Positions 1 through 11,416 are shown, counted from the first letter of the stretch. The stretch is DNA of 64,000 nucleotides from Stictocephala bisonia (GCA_035578905.1 JAQJVL010000282.1:620001-684000); one strand, 5' to 3'. The notes: a model not told the origin generated them from the letters alone. Numbers and translations are program-made.

Positions 1-1514
1 TGTATCAGCTACAATAAGGGGTGAATTTGTCAATGGCTTGTTAATAGTGCTGTGATGGAATTGTCAAAGTAGCAGTAATGAAACTGTGTGGTTACACAAT
101 CTAGAACATGTCACTTCGCTTATAGTGTTGTCATTTATACACCTTTAATATAGAACATGTTCTAAATTATTATTAATCAACAAAAAAATGGTAATTTATA
201 TTCTATTATTTGAAATTGATATTAATCTAATACTTGTATGGTAAAGTTCTGTTTTTCTTAGCTAATCATATTTTAAATATATCTGTTGCATTTTTTAGTG
301 GTGTCAATCCATTGAATGTGCCTAAAATATCATTATTTTGTAAAAACATTTCTGAATGAGTTTTCTCCTAAATTAATTTTATTTTTTTTTAAGGAATTGT
401 GTTCTAAAACCTTTAAATTGTTATATCTATTTCTAAAAACTAATTGCAGGTTCAATAATTATACGCGGATTACAGAGTAAAGTGTCTTAATACAAATAAA
501 AGTGTTTCTTTAAATAAGAGAATTTCTTCTTAAAAACTTACACATTACTCATAAATTATACTAATTATTTGTAATTTTATTAGTTTGTCCTGACTACTGG
601 GCTTTAAGTTTTATACAAATAACAAGTATTCACAATAACATTAAGTCCCAACTATAGGATGAGATGGATTGCCAACTTTGAATATTTTTAGTGAATTAAC
701 TTATTTTATTAGCTTATTTCATTATGTCACTAATTATGTCTTGTTAATATATGTAAATAAATTTAAGTTTAATTGGTTTTTAGTTTTTTTAGTTTTTGGT
801 AGTTTAACTTAATTTTACATTGCATTAATATAAATAAAAATACTATCACATCAATGATAATTAGTTGAGTTTAAATCAAAGTGCACAACTTCAATTATTG
901 CTTTACCTATTTCACAAATTAGATAAGCTTACTACAAAGAAATACTTTAACAATCCAGTCTTGGGACTTGAGCAATGGCCTGCATTTGTAGCTTGTAGGC
1001 AACCGACATACATAAATGTTTGCCACATCAACGTCTTTCTTCTGTAGGCACTCTGCTAATACGTTGCCCGTTGCCTCTCAAAGCTGGATAACATTTATTT
1101 AACTGTGCATATAGTGTCAGATTAGAGAAGACTTTTTAGTCCTAACCTCGCTAATTGTTATAAAATTCGTACAATATGTCATTTTTCATGAATATATTAA
1201 AAAGGTTCGGCCTCGGCATGTGACTTTTGACTACAAATAATAGTAGATTAACTGTATAAAGTAAAATCACAATATTAAATTTATTTACAGTATTTCACTT
1301 ACATTACTTGCGTTGCTACCTATTTATTAATATAGGGTCACTCAGCCTATTTCAAACGTGTTTATTTCATTTGTTTTTGTTTAACAGCTAAAGATTAAAC
1401 TCTAAATGCATCAATAGCGTTATGCCAAATATACAAAATGAATATGTTTATTTATTTACAAAACAGCTGTTATTAATTTACTAAAATCAATTTAATGTTA
1501 TTCTTATGGAAAAA
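1..1514. other. AT-rich DNA without a recognisable gene
   Basis: Strongly AT-rich sequence with frequent stops on both strands. I see no conserved protein motif, splice-site pair, tandem array or terminal inverted repeat here. The longest open stretch, 60 codons near 865, has no recognisable composition. Confidence 0.6.
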
Positions 1515-1692
1515 AGGAAGTTTTGAGGGGCCGTTTGTACCCCTTAGGAATTGAATTTTGAAAAATCCTTTCTTAGTGGATCCCTTCGATACTAAAGCTA
1601 AATTCCTTTAAAATTACGTGTAAATCCATTTGGTGGTTTTTGGATTTCGTGATCAGTCAGTCAGTGAGTGAGTGGTATTTGACTTTTATATA
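1515..1692 (-). repeat. Dispersed repeat fragment, copy 1 (unclassified)
   Basis: Read on the minus strand, this contains a run with CACTCACTGACTGACTGATC, then CACTAAGAAAGG and GGCCCCTCAAAAC. The same succession (CACTAAGAAAAG, then TAGCCCCTCAAC) occurs on the plus strand at 26590-26825, so the two are diverged copies of one dispersed family. I recall similar text from 3' regions of arthropod transposons but cannot assign a class (LINE or Helitron) from the sequence alone. Confidence 0.5.
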
Positions 1693-2401
1693 CTATATAC
1701 TGTCATTAATTGGTGCAGGGAGAACATAAATGACAGTGTTTAACAAAAAAAATATATGTATTTGAAACAATTCAAATGAGTGTATTTTTCCAACATTTTG
1801 TTGACATGATGTAATAAGATATTGAAACATAAATGTGATATTAATATTGATAGTGCATTGATATAACTGAATATCTTTCTGTAAACAGATTTTACATGTA
1901 TAGTATTCATTTACTTTTCAATACATTAAATGAAAATACATTGGACGTGCAATGTATAGCCTACATTTCATTTAGTTGTCCTTAGCCCCCAAAATACTCT
2001 GATATCCTTGAAAGATCCTTGATTTTTTTTAATTGCCTCGAAAAGTCCCTAGAATTTATGAAAAAAAACCCTGATTTTTTAACAAGTAATTCACATTAAG
2101 GAATTAAAAAAATTATTAAAACTTTTTCCGTGAGTGTACCTCGTCTTTTTTCAATAATAAAATAAAAGAAATAGAAACAAATTATTGTCTGTCCAGTACA
2201 AACTGGTTGAAAAGTTCAGTATTTGATTTCAATAATGAGCTATGTAGATTTTTGCTTAATTCTTCCTGTTATTTATATTTTTGTTGTTTTTCCTGTTTTT
2301 TTGTAATTTATTGCATCAACTAGAAAATTTACGACTCTTAACACAATTGGGCCATGTTATAATCCCCCTAAAACAGGGAAAGTTTTTAAAAATCATCCAA
2401 C
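1693..2401. other. AT-rich intergenic DNA
   Basis: No gene, array or terminal repeat seen. This is the left flank of the BEL element. Confidence 0.5.
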
Positions 2402-2406
2402 AGTTT
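2402..2406. repeat. Target-site duplication, left copy (AGTTT)
   Basis: The 5 bp immediately before the left LTR are AGTTT, repeated immediately after the right LTR at 11755-11759. A 5-bp duplication is usual for BEL/Pao insertions. Confidence 0.85.
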
Positions 2407-2749
2407 TGTTACGGATTATGTATGCCGCGGTAAGCCAATTCGGAAACGGGTAAATAGTAATTAATGAAACAAAATGAGATGTGATCACTGAGTTTATTGA
2501 AATTGAAGTTAATGGTAAGAACTATTGAAACTGTGACAAAACTTGAGATTAAAGTAAAATATAACTGATCTAAATAAACTGTAAATGTATCTAATCTATA
2601 TGTAACGAATCTAAATGTATCGAAACAATGTGAGCTCGTGGCTACAACACTGCAAGAGTGGGTGAGGCGCTACGCGAGACTGACTGCCCGAGGCGAGGGT
2701 GACGGCTCGAACCCACCCCCACCCCTACAGTAGAAATCAGTCTCGAACA
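2407..2749 (-). repeat. BEL 3' LTR (left LTR)
   Basis: 343 bp, no difference seen by eye from 11412-11754. On the coding (minus) strand it begins TGTTCGAGAC and ends CCGTAACA, the TG...CA form of LTRs. It is preceded on that strand by a polypurine tract. Confidence 0.93.
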
Positions 2750-2762
2750 TCCCGCCCACCTT
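2750..2762 (-). other. Polypurine tract of BEL element
   Basis: On the minus strand AAGGTGGGCGGGA abuts the LTR start TGTTCGAG. The position and purine content fit the plus-strand priming site of an LTR retroelement. Confidence 0.75.
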
Positions 2763-3501
2763 GAAAATACCGGAAGGGTATTTTCAATAGAACTAAAAAT
2801 GAAAATGATACAAGTTTAAATATGATGAAATGAAAAATACAAGTCTTAGCTAATGATGGTTATACATGGACAAATGTGATATTCATACACTTAAAATAAA
2901 TATAAAAAAATAGCAAATACGACATTATCAAATACGTTATGAACAACAATGAAAATTGAACATAGCAACAATGCTAGCCTCTTTACTATACAAATTAATT
3001 GTAAGAAATAAGAACAAAACTGACTAGGTAAATGACAGATGCGAGCATTATGATGATCTATATTAAAACATGAAAACATATAAAGTTACCAAAGAAAACA
3101 ATGAAAGTTATATAATACAAATAATGACTTTCAAAATATTAGCTTAATTAATAAAATTGGCATAAATTTCGTTAAGTATAAAGGATAAAAATTCGCATTA
3201 CTTCAAATAGCAGACAAAGAATTGAAAGCAAAATGGTATACATACAAACACAAATCATGAAATTCTAAATGATTATTAATAGTTATATGATATAATTGTT
3301 ACTATATTAGAAATTCTACTAAATGTACAAGTTAAAGAGATAAGTAAGTATAGTAATGTTATGACAATTTAATTATGTGAAAATTTAACTATATACATAT
3401 AAGGCTTAATTTATTAATGTTGAGCACGTGATATGACAGTGGGAAAAATAACTATAACTAAGTAAATTGTAAACAAAAGCTTGAATTGTCTCTTGGGACT
3501 T
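2763..3501 (-). other. BEL 3' non-coding interval
   Basis: About 740 bp of AT-rich sequence between the end of the integrase remnant and the 3' LTR. No env-like gene or long reading frame is seen. It may be an ordinary long 3' untranslated region or a decayed extra gene. Confidence 0.5.
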
Positions 3502-4112
3502 TTATTGCTCGATGGGTAGGAGACATACCTCTTTACCTATCCCGCAGCAGTCTTTACTGTCACTACCCTTACCAGACTGTCCTTTCCTGGAGACGGGTAT
3601 TGTAGCTTCCAATTCCCCCTTTGCTGAAGATTGTTCAGGCATTCCTTCGACCACCTGGACCAAAAGTGTTGTAGCAGGCGATGCAAATTCTGCCATCAGG
3701 AAAGCCGTCCTTCAGGGATCTGCATCAGAAGAAGTTCTGGAAGAGCTGTAAGTGAGCCATCTGTAAGGGAATGTGCGGGAGTGGAGGTGGTTAAGTCGAA
3801 GGGATCATTCGGATATAGGAATTATGGGTATACAATTCAAAACTGCCTCTATTTGTGTTAAAATAGTGGTTAAATCATCGAAGGTACGAGCTGCTTATCC
3901 AACTATCCTCTGGAGATGGTGCCTAAGGGATTTAACTGCTGCTTCCCATAAGCCTCCCATGTATGGTGCATAGGGTGGAATGAAGCTCCATTGGATTCCA
4001 TCTTGAATTGCCGCCTTTGAGATGACAGGTGCTTCCTTCTCGAAGAAATTGTACAAATCTTGCAGCTGTCTCTTGGCTCCAACGAACGTTGTTCCGTTGT
4101 CAGATGACATGT
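3502..4112 (-). pseudogene. BEL integrase remnant (C-terminal two thirds)
   Basis: On the minus strand the integrase core shows SSDNGTTFVGA (second catalytic Asp) and PPYAPYMGGLWEAAVKS (catalytic Glu in GGLWE), then a stop after RIVG near 3895. The family pattern resumes in shifted frames: QIEAVLN, then HFWSRWSKE and LNNLQQRGNWK, then VRVVTVKTA, ending LLPIEQ at 3502, the usual Pol end. Stops and frameshifts lie between these blocks. The N-terminal zinc-binding part and the first catalytic Asp are missing because the deletion joins protease sequence directly to SSDNG. It is not functional as it stands. Confidence 0.85.
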
Positions 4113-5534
4113 TTGACTAACACGTGTTTGGTTCATCTCTCGCTCCAGCTTCCCTCCTACCACCCAACCTAATCTGGTTTTCTGCAAAGTTGGATAGCCC
4201 TTTGATTTTAGTTGTCCAATGCAGATAATGTCATAGAATATTTCTTGACCTATCAGTAAGTCAATGGGACCAGGGCTGGCAAAGCCAGGGTCTGCCAAAG
4301 TGATGTGGCCAGGTATTTTAAACCCTTCAACGTTAACCTGTTCTCTGGGTAAGTCATTTGTGATTTTTGGAACAACCACAAATGATAAGTTTGTTTTGTA
4401 GCTGGTAACGCAAGACCTAACCAAAGAAGTAGTTGTTCCACTCATGCTTATTGGAACATTGTTCACACCAACAATTTGGCACTCGTTTCTGGTTTTACGT
4501 AGTCGTAAGGCTTGACACACGTTCTCAGTCATAAAGCAAGATTGTGAACCGTTATCAAGCAAGGCCCGGCATCTCAGCTGTTTTCCTGTGGGGCTCACAA
4601 GGTCTACCAGCGCTGTAGACAACAGAACCTGATGTTGGTTTTGATGTTGAGTAGCCGTGTGTGCACTTACAACTTCGTTTTTATTCTCACGAGCGTGAAC
4701 ATTTATAGCTCCTGCAGGAACTTCTTTTAATGATGTTTCTTGAGAAGATGATGAATCGGATGAGTGAAGAACAGTATTATGTTTTTTGTTGCATATTCTA
4801 CAACCTCCTGAAGAACATTCTGATAGCTTGTGGCCTGGCTTAAGGCAGTTGAAGCAGACTCCAGCTTTCCTTAGCATGTGATGACGGTCACCTGGTGGGC
4901 GTTTCAACAAATCCTGGCACTTGTAAATGGGATGGTCACCATTACACAATCGACAGTTTGAGCTCTGGACCAACAGGTAGGATCGTTGTGCTGGTCTTGA
5001 CTTCGTAGTGCTCAAGGCGGTGGGTTTTTGTGAATCTCTGCCACTTGCGTTTTCCAGGATTTGACACCTCCTTTCTAAGAATGCTGTCAAGTTCTTGAAT
5101 GTCGGAAGCTGGTCTGGCTCTGTGGAGAGCTCCCACTCCCGCAGTAGGCTGAAGTTCAATTTCGATGTTATTAAGTGTAATAACAACGTGTCCCAACTTT
5201 CAGTAGGTTGGCCTAAAGCTGCTAGGGCGCGGATGTGCTTCAGTGTACCATCCAGCAAGTTCCTTATGCTATGATCTGCTTCTTTGTCTACAGAAGCGAG
5301 CTCAAACAGACACTTTACATGTTTTTGGATGATGATTCTTTTATTCTTGTAGCGGCCTTCCAATAAACTCCAGGCTACTGAGTAATTGGAAGCAATAAGC
5401 TCCAGGGATTGTATGAGTTCAGAAGCGTCACCCTTCAAAGATGACCTCAGGTAGTGAAACCTTAGCACATTATTGAGTGACTCATTGGTATGAATCAATG
5501 CATTGAAGGTTTCCGAAAAAGATAACCAGTCTTC
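4113..5534 (-). pseudogene. BEL gag-protease, 3' part (gag interrupted by hAT)
   Basis: A long minus-strand frame that continues the gag reading from the far side of the hAT insertion. The first third (WLSFSETFNALIHTNESLNN) is the DUF1759-type gag region. Three zinc knuckles follow at about residues 199-262 of this frame: CRLCNGDHPIYKC, CFNCLKPGHKLSEC and CRICNKKHNTVLH. An aspartic protease active site LLDNGSQSCF (about 331-340, with DNGS where DSGS is commoner) is followed by DLLIGQEIF and RLGWVVGG. The frame leaves family similarity near 4110, where the reverse transcriptase should start. There is no native start codon in this half, which lies beyond the transposon at 10811. Confidence 0.88.
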
Positions 5535-5640
5535 CAGTGATGGGAACAACCGAAGTGAAACGACTGATTCAGTCGGTTGTTGAAAAACAACCGATCCATT
5601 CGGTTGTTTTCGTAATGTTCAGTTGAATGAATCACTCGTC
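5535..5640 (+). repeat. hAT left subterminal repeats
   Basis: The motif CAACCGA and its complement TCGGTTG occur repeatedly, including an inverted pair GAAAAACAACCGA ... TCGGTTGTTTT that can form a hairpin. The right end (10230-10387) has the same arrangement. Such clusters are typical candidate transposase-binding sites in hAT elements; binding here is inference. Confidence 0.65.
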
Positions 5641-6399
5641 AGACCGTCACTCGTTCATACCTTACCCGTATTGGCAGCAGTTGAAACCATTTTGGTAAAG
5701 TGAATTTTTACCAAAATGAATTCACTCAAAACAAAATCAGTTGTTTAACAAATAAACATTTAGTATGTTTCAATCTTCCAATCACTCATTTATACTTTAG
5801 GATATGTGATAGCAGTTTTTTTACAATAAAATAATTGAGGGACCTGGTTGTTTTAATAAAACTAACTATTATTGATAGATCTGACCTTGGTTTTGTTTTA
5901 AGAACTGACCTATACCAATCCCGCGCGCTTCCTTTGTATCCACCCCAATTCTATTTCTGTACCATGGGCGCGGACTAGCCACTGATCCCTTTCCCACGCA
6001 GTATTCCCCAATATTGCTCACTGCTACTCTAATTCTAGGAAACACAACGATTACATCCCGCCATTTTCTTTTCCTACAATGTAAACATTAGTTTGCCTTG
6101 GTCTTCGTCAATAAGTGGAGCTGTGTAAACTTATATTGTAAATTACTGTATATTTACGGTGTTGTTTATTTTTTTCTTTTTTATCGTTTCCATTAGGACT
6201 TGATTTGAAAAGTATTAATATTTATAGTAGTGTAAAGTATCTTTCCATTTACTCTAACGTGCATTTATTTAATTTTTGTCTACTTGTGTTTCATTATATT
6301 AATCGTGTTATTCTAAAACTTTTTAGTTAGCTGCCTCAATTAATTTTTGAGTATATCATTTATTTATTTAGTTAGTGTTTGTCTGCCTAGTAGAATACC

Positions 6400-8367
6400 A
6401 TGACACCAAAACGTTCTCAAGCTTGGGATTTTTTTGAAAAATCAAGCAGTAGTGTTGCAAATTGTTCGATTTGTAAAAAGGATATTCGATACCATGGATC
6501 CACCTCAAACCTCATGGACCACCTTAAAAGGAAACATCATAATTATTTGACTTTAGCAAATCTAGATGACACTTTAGAAGATGCCCCTACAATTTCCAAA
6601 GAGACAGGTCCAAATTCTGCAAGATGCAACGACGGTTCACGAGATACTGCGACAGTTTCAAGATCTGAGTCAATAGCCGTATTACCAAGCTGTTCTGGTA
6701 CTTCAAATACAATAACAGGTAACAATGATCAATCTCCAATTACTACTCCAATAACAAAGCCTAGAAAGTTGAGTAAACAAACAACAATTGTAGGTACTAT
6801 GAAGTTAAAAGAGCTATCCAACTCTAAAATTAAAGAAGTAGACACTTTATTAGTTGACACAATTGCAGAGGGCTACTTGCCATTGTGTTTAGTTGAGAAT
6901 GATAAATTTGTAAAACTTGTCAAATCTCTTGAACCTCGTTACAAACTACCATCCAGGAAAACGCTTACCCATAAAATGATTAATGATAGGTATTTAGAAA
7001 TAAGGGGAAACATATTGGCTAAACTAGTTGAAGCTAAATCTGTGTCACTGACTTCCGATATGTGGACCTCGCTAAATAACGAAGGCTTCCTATCAGTGAC
7101 AGCTCACTTCATTCAAGGAACAACTCTCCATTCTGCAGTACTATGTACTCAGAAAGTAGAGGAACGCCATACAGGTGAGAACATTTCAGGTCACATAAAA
7201 AATGTAATGACTGATTGGGGCATTAAAGAAAAAACGTTTGCGTTGGTAACAGATAATGCTGCTGTAATGGTAGATGTAGCAAGGCGACTCGGTGTTAGCC
7301 ATCTAGGATGTGCTGCACATACTGTCAATCTTGTTGTTACAGATGTATTGGAAAATCCTGACTTGCAGCAACTGCAACTTGTAAGACAGAAGTGTCGCAA
7401 GATAGTTGGTTATTACAAAAGCAGTACCCTAGGGCTCTCCAAACTCTCTGAGTGTCAAACAAAACTTCAGCTTGATACCCTGAAACTGAAACAAGAGAAT
7501 GCCACTCGATGGAACTCTACATATTTCATGATGGAGCGTTTAGTCAAATCAAAAGAGGCTATAATTATGTGTTCATCTTATGTTAATGTACCTGAGTCCT
7601 TAACAGCATTTGAGTGGCAAGTGTTGAGTGATTTCATTCCACTATTTGAACCACTCCATGAGTTAACAGAGGAGATGTCAGGAGAAAAGTATGCGACTTC
7701 ATCAGTTGTAATACCTCTTTTCCGAGGAACTCAAACGGCAGTAAAGTCGGTAACTCCTAGCACACATGTAGGAGGCAAAATCAAAGAACTTCTGCTGACA
7801 TCACTGTCCAAAAGAATGGCTTCATACGAATGCAATGATGGTTCTAATATTTGTGCCAAGGCAACAATATTAGATCCCCGCTTTAAAAAGATAGCATTTG
7901 GGATAGCAGATAACGCAACCAAAGCAGTGAATCAAGTCATCGATGAAATCAACAAGACTTTAGAAGACACAGGGGTTGTTGTTTCACAAGGAACTGTAGA
8001 AGCAACCGAAGAGCCTCAACAGAAGAGAAAGAAAATTTGGAATTTCTTCATTGAACAGAAGGCGAAAAATCAAGGTCAAACACTAACTACGACCAGCAAT
8101 GCACTGCAAGACATGAGGTTGTATTTGTCTCAGCCATTGATTGACACTGAAGAAATGGATCCTGTCAGTTATTGGAAAAAATATGAAGAAGCCTTCCCAA
8201 GTTTAGCACCATTAGCCAATAAATATTTATCAATACCAGCAACCTCTGTTCCTTCAGAACGAGTATTTTCTAAAGCAGGACAGATTTGTAGGGAGAGAAG
8301 AAGCAGGTTAAAACCCAAACTTGTTGACAAACTAGTTTTTCTTAATGCAAATAGCACTTTCAATTAA
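6400..8367 (+). CDS. hAT transposase, BED zinc finger, full length
   Basis: 655 codons, uninterrupted, starting ATGACACCAAAACG and ending TAA. Domains in order: an N-terminal BED zinc finger with C22, C25, H41 and H46; the RNase H-like catalytic fold with TSDMWTS (D220) and VTDNA (D285) as the first two acidic residues; CAAHTVNLVV (C304, H307) of the hAT insertion region; RWNST (370-374); LDPRFKK (491-497); and the C-terminal hAT dimerisation region with SVPSERVFSKAGQICRERR (616-634), whose Glu620 matches the third catalytic position. Length and order fit ZBED-like hAT transposases. It would cut and rejoin the CAGTG/CACTA ends of the element. The lack of stops suggests it is young, or less likely domesticated; it sits between matching termini, so a transposon gene is preferred. 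Confidence 0.93.
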   Translation: MTPKRSQAWDFFEKSSSSVANCSICKKDIRYHGSTSNLMDHLKRKHHNYLTLANLDDTLEDAPTISKETGPNSARCNDGSRDTATVSRSESIAVLPSCSGTSNTITGNNDQSPITTPITKPRKLSKQTTIVGTMKLKELSNSKIKEVDTLLVDTIAEGYLPLCLVENDKFVKLVKSLEPRYKLPSRKTLTHKMINDRYLEIRGNILAKLVEAKSVSLTSDMWTSLNNEGFLSVTAHFIQGTTLHSAVLCTQKVEERHTGENISGHIKNVMTDWGIKEKTFALVTDNAAVMVDVARRLGVSHLGCAAHTVNLVVTDVLENPDLQQLQLVRQKCRKIVGYYKSSTLGLSKLSECQTKLQLDTLKLKQENATRWNSTYFMMERLVKSKEAIIMCSSYVNVPESLTAFEWQVLSDFIPLFEPLHELTEEMSGEKYATSSVVIPLFRGTQTAVKSVTPSTHVGGKIKELLLTSLSKRMASYECNDGSNICAKATILDPRFKKIAFGIADNATKAVNQVIDEINKTLEDTGVVVSQGTVEATEEPQQKRKKIWNFFIEQKAKNQGQTLTTTSNALQDMRLYLSQPLIDTEEMDPVSYWKKYEEAFPSLAPLANKYLSIPATSVPSERVFSKAGQICRERRSRLKPKLVDKLVFLNANSTFN

Positions 8368-10229
8368 ATAAATTTATAAGTATTTGAGTTTTTCTATCAT
8401 AAAAAGTTATTTTATTTTGAAATCAAAATATTTATCTCATTCTGAAAATGTTAAATGAACATTTTTGAAATATAATTCTAGTTGTAACTATGTAAGATGG
8501 GTCATTAATCTATTACTCATTGGGTGCTTTTAACACTAATTTTCCTATGTTCCAATATGACTCATTATTAAATGATTTAATTTTGTGAATTTATGTACAT
8601 ATATCATAGGCCTAATAGTTGTATTTGTTCAATTTATTACTTTTTTATGTTTCATGTTGATACTTTGTAAATAATGTCATAGATTTTTTTACTTTGGTTA
8701 TACTTTTAATTATGCTTATGTTTAATTGTGCTTTACTTATGTAGTATTTAGTAGTCTTATCATTTAAGTGTAGTCAGTACTTTTTCAGTTTAGTGAGTAA
8801 AAATAGTTACACACTAATATTCTTTTGTTCCTATGTTATTACTTATGTTATGATTTTTTTTTAATTTATGTTCACGTATCTTAATAGCTGTAATTGTTCA
8901 ATTTATTATTTTGCATATTTCGTATTGCTACTGTGTAAAAAATTTCATTGGTAGGCCTATGTGTAACTTTGATTGTAATTTTAAATATGCCTGGATGTTA
9001 GTTTTAAGTAGTCTATCATTTAAGTTTATTCAGTACATTTTCATATCATAATTCATAACTAACCTTCATGAAAATAATTAAGTTACTATGTATGCCTATT
9101 AGTTTAATATCTTTCAAATAACGTAATACTTTATAGTAATGTTTTTAATTGTTATGTATTTGTCCATTCAAATTTAGTTCCTTAGATAATTTAACTTTGA
9201 GGGACTAGTAAGCCTATAAACAATTATTTTGCTTTAATCTACAAAATATTTTAGGTCCATTAATGTTAACCTTGTCATACACGTTATATTTTATTATAAT
9301 TTTTTAAATTGAAACTACTAATTTTAAATATTAAGATTTTAAATATTGTTAGTTTTTTCATGAAACTTGATTTACACATTGCTGTTGCTTATGGATAATT
9401 GGCCTACATTTTAAAGTAACTCAAAATTCTACTGCATAGTTGAGTAATGATTAACATTTTTAACAGTGCAACACATTATTATATTATGCATTTAGAGTGT
9501 GTCAGTTTATTTTCAAAGGGAAAAGCGAATAATTACTTATGTTTAAGAAAATTTGGCTTGTGTTATAACTTAATTAAATTTTTTAGTTTAAGTTTAATTT
9601 TTTAAAATATGTGTAATTTTGAACTGTCTAAATTATAAATATCAGAATGATGGCAATTGTTAAAAAAAGAATAAAAAATAATTTCAACCCCATTTTATAA
9701 AGCTAACTCAGTAGGCATAATATCAAAATATTTAGTGCAATTTGTATATTTAAATAATAGTTTGCAATTTACTTAGTTGATTCGCTACAAAATGAAATTA
9801 ATGTCTGTAGTTTAATCAATATTGTTATTAATAAAACTCTTTGGTTCCAAAATATTATAATGTGTTTTTGCAAGCCCTATTTTAAATATTGTAGTCCTAA
9901 ATAATTCTGAAACATTCATATTTAATTATTACATAGCTGATTCACCAAAAATAAATAATAAAATAAGAAATAATAAATAAAAATAGAAGCAAAAACTACA
10001 CCAAATATGAGTTGGGTTCAATTTTAGTTATTTGGTAAATAACTTAATAAGTTTAATGTTTTAACTCTCGACTCCATTTCAATTATTTTCTGTCAACTAC
10101 TAGCCTATAGATTTTCTGATATAAAGATTTAAATAGGAAGTAGTTTATTTACTGCAAAAATTGAATTCAGTAAATCACTCTCATCTCGACTCACAAAAGC
10201 ACCGATTGAAACAAGTCTGATGCTTCTAA
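8368..10229 (+). other. hAT 3' non-coding region
   Basis: About 1.9 kb of very AT-rich DNA between the transposase stop and the right subterminal repeats. No second gene is seen on either strand. Confidence 0.7.
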
Positions 10230-10387
10230 AATCACTTGTACAACCGAAGAACCACTCGTTCAACCGTTCGCCCATACGAGGTAAGGAGTGGGGGAGACTG
10301 AATCATTCGACTGAAAACAGTTGAGTGAATTGAAAAACAACCGACTTACCAGTCGGTTGTTTTATTCCGTCGGTTGTCCCAACACTA
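10230..10387 (+). repeat. hAT right subterminal repeats and terminus
   Basis: Contains GTACAACCGAAG, TTCAACCGTT, an inverted pair GAAAAACAACCGA ... TCGGTTGTTTT, and the terminal GTCGGTTGTCCCAACACTA. It mirrors the left end. Confidence 0.65.
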
Positions 10388-10811
10388 AGTCTTCGTACTG
10401 GCCACTGAAGCTGGGTAAGTCTATTGTTGGGAGTTTTACTTGGACTTGGCTGTTGGATGAGGTACTTGATGGGCCATTGTTGAGAGTAGATGCAATGGCA
10501 GGTTGTGGGATCCGACTCTGCACAGTGTCTTCACCTTGAGCTGCTAATTTGTAGTACATCAATTCAAAAGACTCCCTTTCATCCTCTTGTGAGTCGCTTG
10601 TGTCAATGACCTCTATTTGTGATTGTATTTCTTCAAATTCTGATAAAATACCCTCTAATCTAGCTAGTCTTAGTTTTAGCTCTGTCACTCTAGTTGTGTC
10701 TGATAATGAGTCAAGAAAGGTCTTAAATCTAGATAGCTTGGCTTTAGCTTGTCCTCTCTTCTGAACCAGTTGTTTCAGTTCTTGAGTACTATTGTCATTA
10801 TCACCTACCAT
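10388..10811 (-). pseudogene. BEL gag, N-terminal part
   Basis: Starts ATGGTAGGTGATAATGAC on the minus strand. About 140 codons of native sequence: a Lys/Arg/Leu/Glu-rich, probably coiled-coil N-terminus (KRGQAKAKLSRFKTFLDSL, then RLARLEGILSEFEEIQ), a Ser/Asn-rich linker, and the family motif LPTIDLPSFSGQYED. The hAT insertion follows, and the frame reads on into hAT terminus before a stop. The continuation is at 5534 downwards. As the first gene after the 5' LTR it marks the orientation of the element. Confidence 0.85.
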
Positions 10812-11347
10812 TTTATAAAATGTAACTTAATGACAGACTAAACGAAAATAAAATGAAATGATAATTTAAAACAAACTGGTACTAGTAATAGTGAATCAAA
10901 TGCGACTTTAAATAATGATGAAACAATCAAAATGAATAAATGTCAAATGGCAGTTAGCGACGAGGGTAGTTTACTACTAGGTTTGTTTTGACAGAAGAGA
11001 ATAAAAGGAACAGCTGAGGGTGTAGAAAGGGAAAGTGAGTGTGGGGTCAACGGTTGCCCTGAAGGAGAGTGAAAGAGGAAGGGCTCACTCACATGTGTCC
11101 ATAGAGGCGCGCAAGGGCTGGCAGAGGCGAGAGATTCACAATGGGGCTGGAATGCAGTCAGCAGATGTTGAGGGTCTTTATGGGCGCCGTGAAGTCGCTG
11201 GGGTTGGCTGGAGACAAAGAAGACTTCGGAGAAAGCAGGCAAGGGCGGTTGTCACCAACACTTAACTGGCACTACACTGCACTGTTCAAGCTTCACAACG
11301 TAGCTAAAGAACCACTGTTTCACTGCACAAAGTGATGTAATCCGTTT
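10812..11347 (-). other. BEL 5' untranslated leader
   Basis: Lies between the primer-site region and the gag start. It contains a moderately GC-rich, purine-biased stretch (about 11000-11250) with no convincing protein similarity in any frame. Confidence 0.5.
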
Positions 11348-11416
11348 CGTATACGGTGCGGCGCGGAGGACCAAAATGTTACGTATACGATCCGGCCCGG
11401 AGGACCAAAAATGTTA
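11348..11416 (-). repeat. Primer-binding region and LTR tip, tandemly duplicated
   Basis: Two 34/35-bp units, 11348-11381 and 11382-11416, share CGTATACG, GGAGGACCAAAA and TGTTA. The second unit overlaps the LTR end. On the minus strand the LTR is followed by TTTTTGGTCCTCCGGGCCGG, where a tRNA primer site should be. The first unit repeats both the primer-like motif and an LTR-end-like TGTTA/TAACA. Confidence 0.7.

Larger units (their letters stand above)
5535..10387 (+). mobile_element. hAT DNA transposon nested in BEL gag
   Basis: The left end reads CAGTGATGGGAACAACCGA. The right end, reverse-complemented, reads TAGTGTTGGGACAACCGA: imperfect terminal inverted repeats of hAT type. AGTCTTC flanks both sides (5528-5534, 10388-10394), so a 7-base match of an expected 8-bp target duplication; an equivalent reading is AGTCTTCC/AGTCTTCG with one mismatch. 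The gag frame runs SGQYED on one side and WLSFSETF on the other, which confirms the junctions. The element carries one intact transposase gene and about 2 kb of AT-rich DNA after it. Confidence 0.9.

Noticed and set aside
3512..3973. Plus-strand frames of 66-79 codons
   Set aside because: Antisense shadows of the decayed BEL integrase.
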